In this document: piece after piece, positions 42,808 through 51,924 of the stretch
Layout: every line of letters begins with the position of its first letter
How positions within the stretch are numbered: the stretch's first letter is position 1
Notes under the pieces: model-generated
Told to the model about the DNA's origin: nothing
What the model saw: the letters and a program-made list of their open reading frames with translations, nothing else
The model's database searches: none
Made by a program: the position numbers and the translations under genes
Assembly (NCBI GenBank): GCA_900551075.1
Contig: URVB01000001.1
Span: 62,001-126,000 of the forward strand
Length of the DNA stretch: 64,000 nt
Direction: 5' to 3'
DNA from: an uncultured Blautia sp.
GTDB lineage: Bacteria; Bacillota; Clostridia; Lachnospirales; Lachnospiraceae

Positions 42808-44499
42808 TTATTTCAGTCTTGTATTTTTATGTACCTGTGCCAATTCTTTCATCTCTTTTGCATTTTGCAGAACAGCCGGTGTGATCTTTGCACCTCCAAG
42901 CAGTCTTGCCAGCTCACGAACAGAGGCTTCGCCCTCCAAAGGATGAATCTCCGTAATGGTCTCTGTTCCTTTTAAATGCTTTTCGATTTCATAATGTGCA
43001 TCTGCCATGGCAGCAATCTGCGGCAAATGTGTGATGCAAAGCACCTGATGGTGCGCACCGATAACTGCCATTTTTTCGGAGACCTTCTGGGCAGTCCTCC
43101 CGCTGATGCCAGTATCAATCTCATCAAAAATCAATGTTTCAATCTGATCCCGATCAGCCAGAATTGCTTTCAATGCCAGCATGATTCTGGAAAGCTCACC
43201 CCCGGAAACAATCTTTCCGAGAGGCTTTAAATTCTCTCCCGGATTCGTAGATATCTCATATTCCACATCATCATATCCATTAGCTGTAAATGCATGTTTT
43301 TTATGAAAGTGAATGTCAAAATCCACGTCCGGAAAATTCAGATCCTTAAGTCCTGCAATGATTTTCTTTACTAATTGCTTACTGTATTCTTCCCGAATTT
43401 GCGATAATTCATGCGAAACCTGTTCCAATTTTTCTTCAGACTTTGCAAGCTCTGTTTTTAACTTCCGGAAGTTTTCTTCATATCCGGTAAGCTTTTCCAG
43501 TTTTTTTTGCTGCTTTTCCTGATATGCAAGAATTCCCTCAATGATCTGTCCATATTTAGCTTTTAAGCCATTCAGAATATCCAGACGCTTCTCTGTCTCA
43601 TAAAATGTTTCATCATCAAACACCATATCATCCAGATAAGAGGAAAGCTCTCTGTTAAAATCATTGATCAAAGCATCAATTTCCTGAAGCATCCCTTCCA
43701 TTGACGACAGGTCTGAATCATATTCTGTAACTCTGGACAGCTCGCGAAGTGCCGCGCCTATTATCTCACCGGCGCCCTGACGCTCATCATAGCCAGTCAG
43801 ACCGTGTACACACTGCAAAGCCTCTGCGATTTTCTTTCCATTGTTTAATTTCCGGTATTGCTTTTCCAGCTCTTCATCTTCTCCGGGAACCAGATGTGCC
43901 TGCTCAATTTCCTGAATCTCAAATTCCAAAAAAGCAGTTTCGCGTTTTCTCTGCTCTTCATCCATATCCATTTCTTTTAATGCCTGAATGCATTTGCGAT
44001 AAACAGCATAAGCTTCTTTTACCCGTTCCCTGGCAGGCAGGATACGGTCTTTTCCATAGGCATCCAAAATTTCCAGTTGCTTATCCGGATACAGCAGAGA
44101 CTGATGCTCATGCTGTCCATGAATATCCAAAAGACAGGCGGCGGCAGCTTTCATCTGTCCTACTGTGCTGGTCGCCCCGTTAATCTTACTGATGCTTCTG
44201 CCATCCATAATCTTACGCGACAAAAGCACCTGTCCCTCCTCCGGCTCAATATCCAGTCTTCGAAGTGCTTCCTCTGCCTTTGGGTCTTTAATCTGAAACA
44301 AGAGCTCCACAAGCGCATAGGACGCATTTTCACGAATCATATCTTTTGAGATTTTACCTCCCAAAATCAACTGCATGGAGCCGAGCAAAACAGACTTTCC
44401 TGCTCCTGTCTCACCGGTCAGGATATTCAGGCCCTCCGTGAATTCCACCTCTATTTCCTCTATCAACGCAAGATTTTTCACATGCAGATGAACTAACAT
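42808..44499 (-). CDS. recN: DNA repair protein RecN
   Basis: The 563-residue SMC-like ATPase has Walker A NILTGETGAGKSVLLGSM, a long central coiled coil (residues about 150-370), the signature VSGGELSRIMLALK and Walker B ETLIFDEIDTGIS. It acts early in double-strand break repair. The ATG at 44499 has a GGAGG site five bases upstream. An in-frame TTG upstream overlaps that site. Confidence 0.97.
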   Translation of the reverse strand: MLVHLHVKNLALIEEIEVEFTEGLNILTGETGAGKSVLLGSMQLILGGKISKDMIRENASYALVELLFQIKDPKAEEALRRLDIEPEEGQVLLSRKIMDGRSISKINGATSTVGQMKAAAACLLDIHGQHEHQSLLYPDKQLEILDAYGKDRILPARERVKEAYAVYRKCIQALKEMDMDEEQRKRETAFLEFEIQEIEQAHLVPGEDEELEKQYRKLNNGKKIAEALQCVHGLTGYDERQGAGEIIGAALRELSRVTEYDSDLSSMEGMLQEIDALINDFNRELSSYLDDMVFDDETFYETEKRLDILNGLKAKYGQIIEGILAYQEKQQKKLEKLTGYEENFRKLKTELAKSEEKLEQVSHELSQIREEYSKQLVKKIIAGLKDLNFPDVDFDIHFHKKHAFTANGYDDVEYEISTNPGENLKPLGKIVSGGELSRIMLALKAILADRDQIETLIFDEIDTGISGRTAQKVSEKMAVIGAHHQVLCITHLPQIAAMADAHYEIEKHLKGTETITEIHPLEGEASVRELARLLGGAKITPAVLQNAKEMKELAQVHKNTRLK

Positions 44500-44549
44500 A
44501 AATACCTCCAACCATCAAATGCCGATTATCCGGTTCCGATTACATATCC

Positions 44550-45002
44550 TTATTTATTCAGAATACCTCGAAGCCTTTGGGCAGCGGTCACTGCCTGCTC
44601 CGATGTCCCCGCCGCACACATCACGGTATCATCTCCCGCAATGCTTCCCAGGATTTCTTCCCATTTCATTGCATCCAGAGCTGCAGCTACTCCCATAGCC
44701 ATGCCCGGTACGGTTTTTATCACAATCATGTTCTGCCCTACATCTATGGAAGTCAGAGCATCGTGAAGAACTCTTGTATATTTATCCCCAAGAACTGCCG
44801 ATGTATTCTGCAGTATGGCATACCTGGACTTTCCATCCCTGCCTGCCACCTTCGTCATTTTCAGGGCACGGATATCTCTTGAAACCGTTGCCTGCGTCAC
44901 CTTAAAGCCAGCCTCATTCAGCCTTGCTGCCAGCTCCTCCTGGGTATCAATATCATACTGCTGAATCAATTCCATTATTTTTTCATGTCTTGCTACCTTC
45001 AC
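44550..45002 (-). CDS. argR: Arginine repressor ArgR/AhrC
   Basis: The 150-residue protein has an N-terminal winged helix (IDTQEELAARLNEAGFKVTQ, ATVSRDIRAL). The C-terminal arginine-binding oligomerisation domain shows the conserved GSIAGDDTVMCA near residue 120. It represses arginine synthesis and can activate catabolism. It is located between nadK and recN as in many Clostridia. Confidence 0.97.
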   Translation of the reverse strand: MKVARHEKIMELIQQYDIDTQEELAARLNEAGFKVTQATVSRDIRALKMTKVAGRDGKSRYAILQNTSAVLGDKYTRVLHDALTSIDVGQNMIVIKTVPGMAMGVAAALDAMKWEEILGSIAGDDTVMCAAGTSEQAVTAAQRLRGILNK

Positions 45003-45013
45003 GATACAACCTC

Positions 45014-45874
45014 CTAGATGTTCCGCATCTTCTGTCTCAGTACCTCTACAAAGCTTAAATGATTCAATTTCAGGATTTTTGTGCTGACTGCGGATTTTCG
45101 GATCATAATCCGGTCACCGGTTACCATGGGGATCACCGTATCTCCATCAAAGGACGCCAGCCCCCTTTCCTGATTCTGTCTCCTTCCTTCGCCGATTTCC
45201 ACTGTGATCACATCCTCTGCAGGAAAAATAATGCTCCTTGTATTCAAAGTATGCGGTGCAATGGGAGTCATCAATGTCATTGCCGCACTCGGTGAAACGA
45301 TGGGACCCCCGCAGGAAAGGCTGTATCCGGTAGACCCGGTAGGAGTTGATATAATGATGCCATCTGCATTATAGGAATTCAAATACTCCTGATTTACGTA
45401 ATTTTTGAACCTTACAACACGCAAAGGTCCTTCCCTGCAGATCACAATATCATTCAGGGCGATATCCTGCCCAATCACCTCCCCGTCTCTCGTCACGGTT
45501 CCGGTAAGCATCATCCGTTCCTCTACCTCATAATCATCCGTCATAAGCTGGTCCAGCGCAGGATAAATCGACTGCTTATCCACTTCTGCCAAAAATCCCA
45601 GATTTCCAAGGTTGATTCCAAGAAGCGGAATTTCCCTATGTACCACATCTCTGGCAGCCTGCAGAAGCGTTCCGTCACCGCCGAGTACGATAATGCACTG
45701 CGTTCCCTTTGGAATCAGCTCCGGATTCGTATAATGATACATTCCCTCCAGCTTCACACCCGCCTGCTGCACACGGCACTGTTTTCCATGTTTCCCTAAA
45801 TATGCAGCAATTCTGTCCGTCATCTCAGAACCGTCATCTTTTATACTGTTCGTTATGATATAAAACTTGTCCAT
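45014..45874 (-). CDS. nadK: NAD kinase
   Basis: The 286-residue protein has the GGDGTLL motif near residue 65 and the NE/D-type motif (LNDIVICREGP near residue 140). The glycine-rich TPTGSTGYSLSCGGPIV follows near residue 180, as usual for ATP-NAD kinases. It phosphorylates NAD to NADP. Spacing is 11 bases to argR and 13 to tlyA, so the genes form one operon. Its insertion here is a clostridial feature absent from the Bacillus version of this cluster. Confidence 0.96.
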   Translation of the reverse strand: MDKFYIITNSIKDDGSEMTDRIAAYLGKHGKQCRVQQAGVKLEGMYHYTNPELIPKGTQCIIVLGGDGTLLQAARDVVHREIPLLGINLGNLGFLAEVDKQSIYPALDQLMTDDYEVEERMMLTGTVTRDGEVIGQDIALNDIVICREGPLRVVRFKNYVNQEYLNSYNADGIIISTPTGSTGYSLSCGGPIVSPSAAMTLMTPIAPHTLNTRSIIFPAEDVITVEIGEGRRQNQERGLASFDGDTVIPMVTGDRIMIRKSAVSTKILKLNHLSFVEVLRQKMRNI

Positions 45875-45887
45875 GCCTGTTATTTCC

Positions 45888-46697
45888 TTAATCCAGTTGT
45901 GTATGAGCTTCTTTTACCACAGCCTCCGCATTCTCCTCCATTACCATGGCAACCTCTGTTCCCTCCGGACGTTTCTTCAGATGCAGCAGATATTCAATAT
46001 TCCCTTCCGGCCCTTTGATCGGAGAAAAAGACAGATGCCACGGCTCCAGAGCGATACTCACGGCATATGCCAGAATCTTTTCAATGACCTCCAGATGTAC
46101 AGCCGGATCACGAACAACGCCCTTCTTTCCAACCTTCTCTCTCCCTGCCTCAAACTGAGGCTTGATCAGGCAGACAATTTCTCCGTCATCTGTCAACAGA
46201 TTACGGACAGGCAGAAGCACCTTTGTCAGTGAAATAAAAGAAACGTCTATCGATGAAAATGCTGCCGGTTTTTCTATATGCCCGGGAAGTACATAGCGGA
46301 TATTGGTTTTTTCCATGCAGACGACACGCGCATCATTACGAAGCCTCCAATCCAACTGGCCGTATCCCACATCAATGGAATAGACCTTTACCGCACCGTT
46401 TTGCAGCATACAATCCGTGAAGCCTCCGGTAGAAGCCCCCACATCCATGCATACCTTTCCTTCCAGAGCCACATCAAAATTCCGCATTGCTTTTTCCAGC
46501 TTCAAACCTCCGCGGCTGACATAGGGAAGTGTGTTTCCCCTGACCTCGATTTTTACGGTTTCCTGAAACATCGTACCTGCCTTGTCTTCCTTCTGTCCAT
46601 CCACATACACGTCTCCTGACATGATATATGCTTTTGCTTTCTCTCTGGAAGGGGCAAGTGCACGTTCCACCATCAAAAGATCCAATCGTTTTTTCAT
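45888..46697 (-). CDS. tlyA: TlyA-family S4/FtsJ-domain RNA methyltransferase
   Basis: The 269-residue protein has an N-terminal S4 RNA-binding domain (RLDLLMVERALAPSREKAKA) and a Rossmann methyltransferase domain (VCMDVGASTGGFTDCMLQNG near residue 85). TlyA-type enzymes 2'-O-methylate cytidines in rRNA, and some members were described as hemolysins. The ATG at 46697 follows GAGG and overlaps the end of dxs by a few bases of spacing. It corresponds to Bacillus yqxC. Confidence 0.92.
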   Translation of the reverse strand: MKKRLDLLMVERALAPSREKAKAYIMSGDVYVDGQKEDKAGTMFQETVKIEVRGNTLPYVSRGGLKLEKAMRNFDVALEGKVCMDVGASTGGFTDCMLQNGAVKVYSIDVGYGQLDWRLRNDARVVCMEKTNIRYVLPGHIEKPAAFSSIDVSFISLTKVLLPVRNLLTDDGEIVCLIKPQFEAGREKVGKKGVVRDPAVHLEVIEKILAYAVSIALEPWHLSFSPIKGPEGNIEYLLHLKKRPEGTEVAMVMEENAEAVVKEAHTQLD

Positions 46698-46698
46698 G

Positions 46699-48558
46699 TT
46701 AATCCTCATACTCTTCTATCGCACGCAGGATATCCGGTGCCGACAGTCCGATTTTTGCACGCAGGCTGTCCACCCCTCCATGCTCTACAAAACGGTCCCA
46801 AATAGCAATGTTCAACACCCGGGATGTGGGATGGCATGCCTCCATATAGGCAGCCACATGCTCACCGAATCCTCCGTTTTTCACATTTTCCTCCACCGTG
46901 ACAAAAAGTCTGTGTCCCTTGGACAGTTCATCCAGCAGAGCCGTATCCAATGGTTTTACAAATCTTGCATTGACAAATGTAGGCTTTCTTCCATGCGCCT
47001 CCAGTTCGCGGCAAACCTGCTCGCACACAGAGGTCATGCTTCCCACAGACAAAACGGCAATCCCGCTGCCATGGAAAAGAATCTCACTTTTTCCATACAC
47101 AACAGGACTTCTATGCTCCAAAAGCCCCTGATATGCGGTTCCTCTCGGATACCGGATTGCACAGGGTCCGTGGTAAGAAACTGCAAATTTCATCATTTCT
47201 CTCAGTTCCCATGCATTCTTCGGGGCAAGCACCTTCACATTCGGCATCATTGTCATATAGGACAGATCAAAACATCCCTGGTGTGTTTCGCCATCTGCTC
47301 CGACAAGCCCCGCCCGGTCAATGGCAAAGATCACATGAAGCTTCTGCATACAGACGTCATGGAGCATCTGATCCACGGCTCTCTGCATAAAGGAAGAATA
47401 AACCGCAACCACAGGAATCATCCCTCCCAGTGCAAGACCCGCAGCAAAACTCACCGCATGCTCCTCTGCAATTCCTACATCAAAAAATCTCTCCGGATAA
47501 GCCTGCCCGAATTTTTTCAGTCCGGTTCCCTCCGGCATGGCCGCAGTGATCCCCACCAATCTGGGTTCCTCTGCACCAAGCCTGCACATCGTTTCCGCAA
47601 AAACATCGGTATAGGTCGGCGAGGTTTTTTTCTCCAGGCTTCTGCCTGTTCTGATATCAAAAGGACCTGTCCCGTGAAATCTGTCCGGATGCTGGCTTGC
47701 AGGTGCATATCCGCGGCCTTTCTGCGTCAAAACGTGAACGACCACCGGTCCCTCTACGCGTTTCGCCTCATTAAAAAGCTTCATCATCTGGCGCATATTG
47801 TGTCCATCCACAGGGCCAAGATAGGTCAGTCCCATATTTTCAAACAGCATTCCGGGAATAAAGAGCTGCTTGATACTGCTCTTGGTCTTCCGTACCGTAT
47901 CCACGATCTGTGTCCCTACCTTCGGTATTTTCTTCAGACTTTTGGTCACATTCAGCTTCATGCCCGTATAAACCTCTGCCGTTCGCAGAGCACTCAGGTA
48001 TGTAGACATGCCGCCTACATTTTTGGAAATTGACATATTGTTATCATTAATGATAATAATAAAATTTGTATCCAGCTCCGCCGCATTATTCAATGCCTCA
48101 TATGCCATGCCGCCTGTCAGGGCACCATCACCAATCACCGAAATCACATGATGCTTTTGTCCCAGCAGGTCTCTTGCCCTGACATATCCAAGCCCTGCAG
48201 AAATCGAATTAGAGCTGTGACCTGCATCAAAGGCGTCACAATCGCTCTCCTTACGCTTTGGAAAGCCGCTTAGGCCGCCCTCCCTGCGGAGCGTTTTGAA
48301 TTCTTCTTTTCTTCCTGTCAGAATTTTGTGTGTGTATGCCTGATGCCCCACATCCCAGATAATCTTATCCTGAGGCAGATCCAGCACATTGTGAAGCGCA
48401 AGAGTCAGCTCCACCGCACCCAGATTTGATGCCAAATGACCTCCTGTATGACTTACGGATTCTATTAAAAAGCTTCTGATTTCTTCTGCAAGTGTTGGAA
48501 AATCCGCCAATGCAATTTTATGGACATCATTGGGCTTTTTGATCTTTTCCAGAATCAT
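46699..48558 (-). CDS. dxs: 1-deoxy-D-xylulose-5-phosphate synthase
   Basis: The 619-residue thiamine-diphosphate enzyme has the cofactor motif GDGALTGGMAYEALNNA near residue 150 and a transketolase central domain (FFDVGIAEEHAVSFAAGLAL). The active-site His/Glu region and the LNIAIWDRFVEHG C-terminus are also present. It condenses pyruvate and glyceraldehyde 3-phosphate to start the MEP isoprenoid pathway. It follows ispA by 13 bases. Confidence 0.97.
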   Translation of the reverse strand: MILEKIKKPNDVHKIALADFPTLAEEIRSFLIESVSHTGGHLASNLGAVELTLALHNVLDLPQDKIIWDVGHQAYTHKILTGRKEEFKTLRREGGLSGFPKRKESDCDAFDAGHSSNSISAGLGYVRARDLLGQKHHVISVIGDGALTGGMAYEALNNAAELDTNFIIIINDNNMSISKNVGGMSTYLSALRTAEVYTGMKLNVTKSLKKIPKVGTQIVDTVRKTKSSIKQLFIPGMLFENMGLTYLGPVDGHNMRQMMKLFNEAKRVEGPVVVHVLTQKGRGYAPASQHPDRFHGTGPFDIRTGRSLEKKTSPTYTDVFAETMCRLGAEEPRLVGITAAMPEGTGLKKFGQAYPERFFDVGIAEEHAVSFAAGLALGGMIPVVAVYSSFMQRAVDQMLHDVCMQKLHVIFAIDRAGLVGADGETHQGCFDLSYMTMMPNVKVLAPKNAWELREMMKFAVSYHGPCAIRYPRGTAYQGLLEHRSPVVYGKSEILFHGSGIAVLSVGSMTSVCEQVCRELEAHGRKPTFVNARFVKPLDTALLDELSKGHRLFVTVEENVKNGGFGEHVAAYMEACHPTSRVLNIAIWDRFVEHGGVDSLRAKIGLSAPDILRAIEEYED

Positions 48559-48571
48559 TGGTATCCTTCTT

Positions 48572-49477
48572 TCACTTTCTGCGGCTGACCAGTTTCTTTA
48601 TCAGCGTACACAAAAATTCGTTTTTTTGATCCAGCCCTTCCAAAATCCGAATCGCCTCTTCGGAAAGCCGGGCTGCCTGCTGTGACGCTTCCTGAATTCC
48701 CAAAAGCGTCACATATGTAATCTTATTGTTTTTCTCATCGCTGCGCACAGGCTTTCCAAGCTCCTCACTGGTACCTGTCACATCCAGGATATCATCCTGA
48801 ATCTGAAATGCCAGGCCAATATTTCCGGCTGCCTTTTCGATCAGCTCTACCTGTACCTGATCTGCCCCGGCCAGAATCGCCCCTGTCATCATCGATGCCT
48901 CTATCAAGGCTGAGGTTTTATGCTTATAAATATAATCCAGCATTTCCTTTGCCAGGGGCTTTCCATCATTTTCCACGTCCACACTCTGGCCTCCGAGCAT
49001 TCCGTAAATGCCTGTTTTTTTTGCCATCACCCGCACGGCTCTGGGAATACGTCCATCTCCCGGTGCCAGCTCAAAGGCGCCAAGCATCGTCTCATAAGCA
49101 TAATTCAGAAGTGCCACGCCGCTCAGCACGCCCATTGCCTCTCCATATACCTTATGGGTTGTCAGACGTCCCCTCCGGTAATCATCATTGTCAATTGCCG
49201 GAAGGTCATCATGAATCAACGAATGCGTGTGTATCATCTCAATGGCCGCCATAAATGGCTTCGCCAGCCTTTCCTCTCCATGAAACAGACGGCAGGTTTC
49301 CATTAACAGCATTGGGCGCAGACGTTTGCCTCCGGCACACATGCTGTAGTTCATTGCTTCTGCCATGGTCCGTGCAAACCCCTCCTCCTTTGGAAGATAA
49401 TGCCGGATAACCGCTTCTGTTTCTTCTGTTTTTTTTGCTAACTCACTTTGAAAACTCACGTAACGTCCCATCCTCAT
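48572..49477 (-). CDS. ispA: Polyprenyl (farnesyl) diphosphate synthase
   Basis: The 301-residue isoprenyl synthase has the first Asp-rich motif in HDDLPAIDND near residue 92 and the second in IQDDILDVTG near residue 230. It condenses isopentenyl units to farnesyl or geranyl diphosphate. The start is uncertain: ATGs at 49477 and 49471 and a GTG at 49459 (SFQSELAKKTEE) are all possible, and all overlap the end of xseB by 17-35 bases. None has an ideal ribosome binding site, so coupling to xseB is likely. It sits between xseB and dxs. Confidence 0.93.
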   Translation of the reverse strand: MRMGRYVSFQSELAKKTEETEAVIRHYLPKEEGFARTMAEAMNYSMCAGGKRLRPMLLMETCRLFHGEERLAKPFMAAIEMIHTHSLIHDDLPAIDNDDYRRGRLTTHKVYGEAMGVLSGVALLNYAYETMLGAFELAPGDGRIPRAVRVMAKKTGIYGMLGGQSVDVENDGKPLAKEMLDYIYKHKTSALIEASMMTGAILAGADQVQVELIEKAAGNIGLAFQIQDDILDVTGTSEELGKPVRSDEKNNKITYVTLLGIQEASQQAARLSEEAIRILEGLDQKNEFLCTLIKKLVSRRK

Positions 49478-49691
49478 TCATCTGCAGCATCTTTTTTTCT
49501 ACTGTATCCAGTTTATCGCTGCAATATTTCAACAATTCCATCCCTTTTTTAAACAAAAGAAAGGATTCTTCCAGGGAAGTCTCCCTGTCCTCCAGTCTTT
49601 CTGCCAAGATATCCAGCTCCGTAAAAGCCTGTTCAATGGTCTTCTCCTGCTGCTCTGCTTCCTTAACCGCATTCTTTTCTGCTGTTGTCAT
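49443..49691 (-). CDS. xseB: Exodeoxyribonuclease VII small subunit
   Basis: The 82-residue helical protein has the XseB core (QAFTELDILAERLEDRETSL, LEESFLLFKKGMELLKYC). It forms the small subunit of exonuclease VII with XseA. Start and stop overlap its neighbours (xseA by 4 bases, ispA by 35), the usual coupling. Confidence 0.95.
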   Translation of the reverse strand: MTTAEKNAVKEAEQQEKTIEQAFTELDILAERLEDRETSLEESFLLFKKGMELLKYCSDKLDTVEKKMLQMNEDGTLREFSK

Positions 49692-50899
49692 AGCTTTCTG
49701 TCTTCCCTCCTGACACTGAGCACCTGCGCATCAATGGTTCCGTCTGTAACTGCCACTTCCAGTAAATCGCCGTTCTTCACCTGTTCCGTGCTTGTCACTG
49801 CTTTTCCTTCCGCATCCGAAACATAAGAATATCCCTGATTCAGTTTTCGCAGCGGGGATAAACCGGTAAAACGCTCCAGGTAAATGCCAAGCGCATGTCT
49901 GTACTCCTGTACCCTGCGCTCCATGGAGGCCTTTATTTGCTCCTCCAGATCAATCAAATACAGGCGGTTTTCACGAAGACGATTCTCAGGATTTAAATAC
50001 TGCATCCGCACCTGATACTGGCCAAGCCTGCTCCGCTTCAGCTCCAGCTTTCCCCACATGGCACGACGCAGCCGTTCCTCATAAGATACGGCTGCCTCCA
50101 CAATACTTCTATAATCATCTACGGCAAGCTCCGCTGCCGCCGACGGAGTCGGTGCTCTCAAATCTGCCACAAAATCGGCAATCGTAAAATCTGTTTCATG
50201 ACCGACTGCAGAGATCACAGGCGTTCTGCAGTCAAAGATCGCCCGTGCCACCTGTTCCTCATTAAACGCCCATAAATCTTCAATAGAACCGCCGCCTCTG
50301 CCTACAATGATCACATCTACGCCGGCTTCATCAAGCATCCGGATTCCGCGGACAATGCTTTGGGCAGCACCTTCTCCCTGAACCAGGGCCGGATACAGGA
50401 TAATCTGAAGATAGGGATTTCTGCGGTAAGAGATGTTCCGAATATCCTGAACAGCCGCCCCTGCGGGAGCAGTCACTACCCCAAGCCGTTTGATAAATTT
50501 CGGAATCGGCTGCTTATATTCCCGGGCAAACATCCCCATTTCCTCAAGCTCCTGCTTGAGAGCGAGAAACCGCTCATATAGGGCCCCCGCCCCTTCCAGA
50601 CTGATTTCCTTTACATAAAGCTGATATCTGCCATCCCGCTCATAGACATCTACGGAGCCGCCTGCTATGATCCGGTCCCCATCCTTCATACGAAAAGAAA
50701 GCCCTCTTCTGTGCCCTGCAAACATAACACAGCTTAAGACTCCGGTTTCATCCTTCAGGGAAAAATAAATGTGACCGCTCGTATGATATTTGCAATTGGA
50801 TACTTCTCCCTTTACATATACTTTCTGCAGGAAAAAATCCTGGGTAAACATATTCTTCACATATCGGTTTACCTGTCCGACCGAATAAACCTTTTTCAT
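49688..50899 (-). CDS. xseA: Exodeoxyribonuclease VII large subunit
   Basis: The 403-residue protein has an OB fold (SNCKYHTSGHIYFSLKDETG) and the catalytic core (VITAVGHETDFTIADFVADL, RAPTPSAAAELAV). A C-terminal coiled coil holds the small subunit. It degrades single-stranded DNA to acid-soluble oligonucleotides. It overlaps nusB and xseB by four bases each. Confidence 0.97.
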   Translation of the reverse strand: MKKVYSVGQVNRYVKNMFTQDFFLQKVYVKGEVSNCKYHTSGHIYFSLKDETGVLSCVMFAGHRRGLSFRMKDGDRIIAGGSVDVYERDGRYQLYVKEISLEGAGALYERFLALKQELEEMGMFAREYKQPIPKFIKRLGVVTAPAGAAVQDIRNISYRRNPYLQIILYPALVQGEGAAQSIVRGIRMLDEAGVDVIIVGRGGGSIEDLWAFNEEQVARAIFDCRTPVISAVGHETDFTIADFVADLRAPTPSAAAELAVDDYRSIVEAAVSYEERLRRAMWGKLELKRSRLGQYQVRMQYLNPENRLRENRLYLIDLEEQIKASMERRVQEYRHALGIYLERFTGLSPLRKLNQGYSYVSDAEGKAVTSTEQVKNGDLLEVAVTDGTIDAQVLSVRREDRKL

Positions 50900-51411
50900 T
50901 TTTTCTCCGTATCAGGCTCCTGCTTTGTGCTGTTTTTAAAGCTCCGGATAATAATCTTAGCTCTGTGCTCCTGACGTCTTGCAGGCTTAGGGTCTCCCTC
51001 GGAATCCTTTCTGCCATTTGCGATCTTGCCGAGAATCCCATTGATAAATGAACCGGAATCCTCACCTCCGAAGCGTTTAGCCAGCTCCACCGCCTCATTA
51101 ATAGCAACGCCGACCGGAACATCCGAATCAAATTTCATCTCATAAACCGCAAGTCTGAGTGCCGTCAGATCCACACGGCTCATGCGGGATGTCTTCCAGC
51201 CCTTACTGTACTCGTTAAGTATTTCATCAATATTGTCCAGGTTTTCCAGCACATGGCTGTATTTTTCCTTTATATATTCCTGGTCTGCTTCCTCCAGTTC
51301 TTCCAGACCTTCGAAATACAGAGCCATCTGCTTCGGCATTTCTTCCTCTGAATTAAACTGTGTCATAAACAGCAGCTTAAAAATATGTTCTCTCTGCTCC
51401 CGTCTTCCCAT
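50896..51411 (-). CDS. nusB: Transcription antitermination factor NusB
   Basis: The 171-residue all-helical protein has the NusB N-terminus (GRREQREHIFKLLFMTQFNS) and the conserved VPVGVAINEAVELAKRFGGE near residue 110. It is about 30 residues longer than E. coli NusB because of a basic C-terminal extension (PARRQEHRAKIIIRSF). It acts in rRNA antitermination with NusA, NusE and NusG. It is followed directly by xseA. folD, which intervenes in Bacillus, is absent. Confidence 0.93.
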   Translation of the reverse strand: MGRREQREHIFKLLFMTQFNSEEEMPKQMALYFEGLEELEEADQEYIKEKYSHVLENLDNIDEILNEYSKGWKTSRMSRVDLTALRLAVYEMKFDSDVPVGVAINEAVELAKRFGGEDSGSFINGILGKIANGRKDSEGDPKPARRQEHRAKIIIRSFKNSTKQEPDTEKK

Positions 51412-51429
51412 AGTTCCTCCCTAATATAG

Positions 51430-51454
51430 AAAAAAGGAAAGGTTTACTTTCCTT
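51430..51454 (-). terminator. Rho-independent terminator overlapping the asp23 stop codon
   Basis: On the minus strand GGAAAG, a 5-base loop and CTTTCC are followed by a run of six T (51435-51430). The asp23 stop codon (51446-51444) lies in the loop region. It separates asp23 from nusB, probably with partial read-through. Confidence 0.65.
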
Positions 51455-51830
51455 TTTCATTCTCCATATCTACGCTGGCGATGTGGATATTCACATCTGC
51501 CACTTCCAGTCCAGTCATGTTCTCAATAGAGGATTTTACCTTTTCCTGAACTGTTTTGCTGACCTCCAGAATGTTCTTGCCGAACTCAATATTCAATGTA
51601 AGTTCCACACTAACAACACCTTCCAGAACAGTCACTCTCACACCCTTGGAAAGGTTCTTCATTCCAAGCTTGCCAACCAGCTCGTTGGTAATGTTTCCTG
51701 CCATGGATGCAACGCCATCTACTTCCGTTGCCGCAAGTCCTGCAATAATGGTGACTACCTCGTCTGCAATCTGCACATCACCAATACCGCCTACTTCCTG
51801 TATTTTATATGTTTTTCTTTTTTCTGCCAT
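51444..51830 (-). CDS. Asp23/Gls24 family envelope stress protein
   Basis: The 128-residue protein has the DUF322/Asp23 core (GGIGDVQIADEVVTIIAGLA, ATEVDGVASMAGNI, VSVELTLNIEFGKNI). It matches Bacillus YqhY, which sits in the same place between acetyl-CoA carboxylase genes and nusB and influences acetyl-CoA carboxylase activity. Here accB and accC are missing from the cluster, so the link is only to position. The terminator overlaps its stop codon. Confidence 0.92.
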   Translation of the reverse strand: MAEKRKTYKIQEVGGIGDVQIADEVVTIIAGLAATEVDGVASMAGNITNELVGKLGMKNLSKGVRVTVLEGVVSVELTLNIEFGKNILEVSKTVQEKVKSSIENMTGLEVADVNIHIASVDMENEKGK

Positions 51831-51924
51831 GCCAACTCCTCCTAAGGATTCTGTTTCTCATACCGAATCTGCGTTCGTTACCCATATGCATATTATACCA
51901 AAACCATATTTAAATTAAAAGGGG

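Noticed and set aside
46582..48033. Long plus-strand open frame of 483 codons
   Set aside because: It lies antisense to dxs, which has full-length, motif-rich coding. The frame has no ribosome binding site or recognisable domain, and the composition is typical of a mirror frame.
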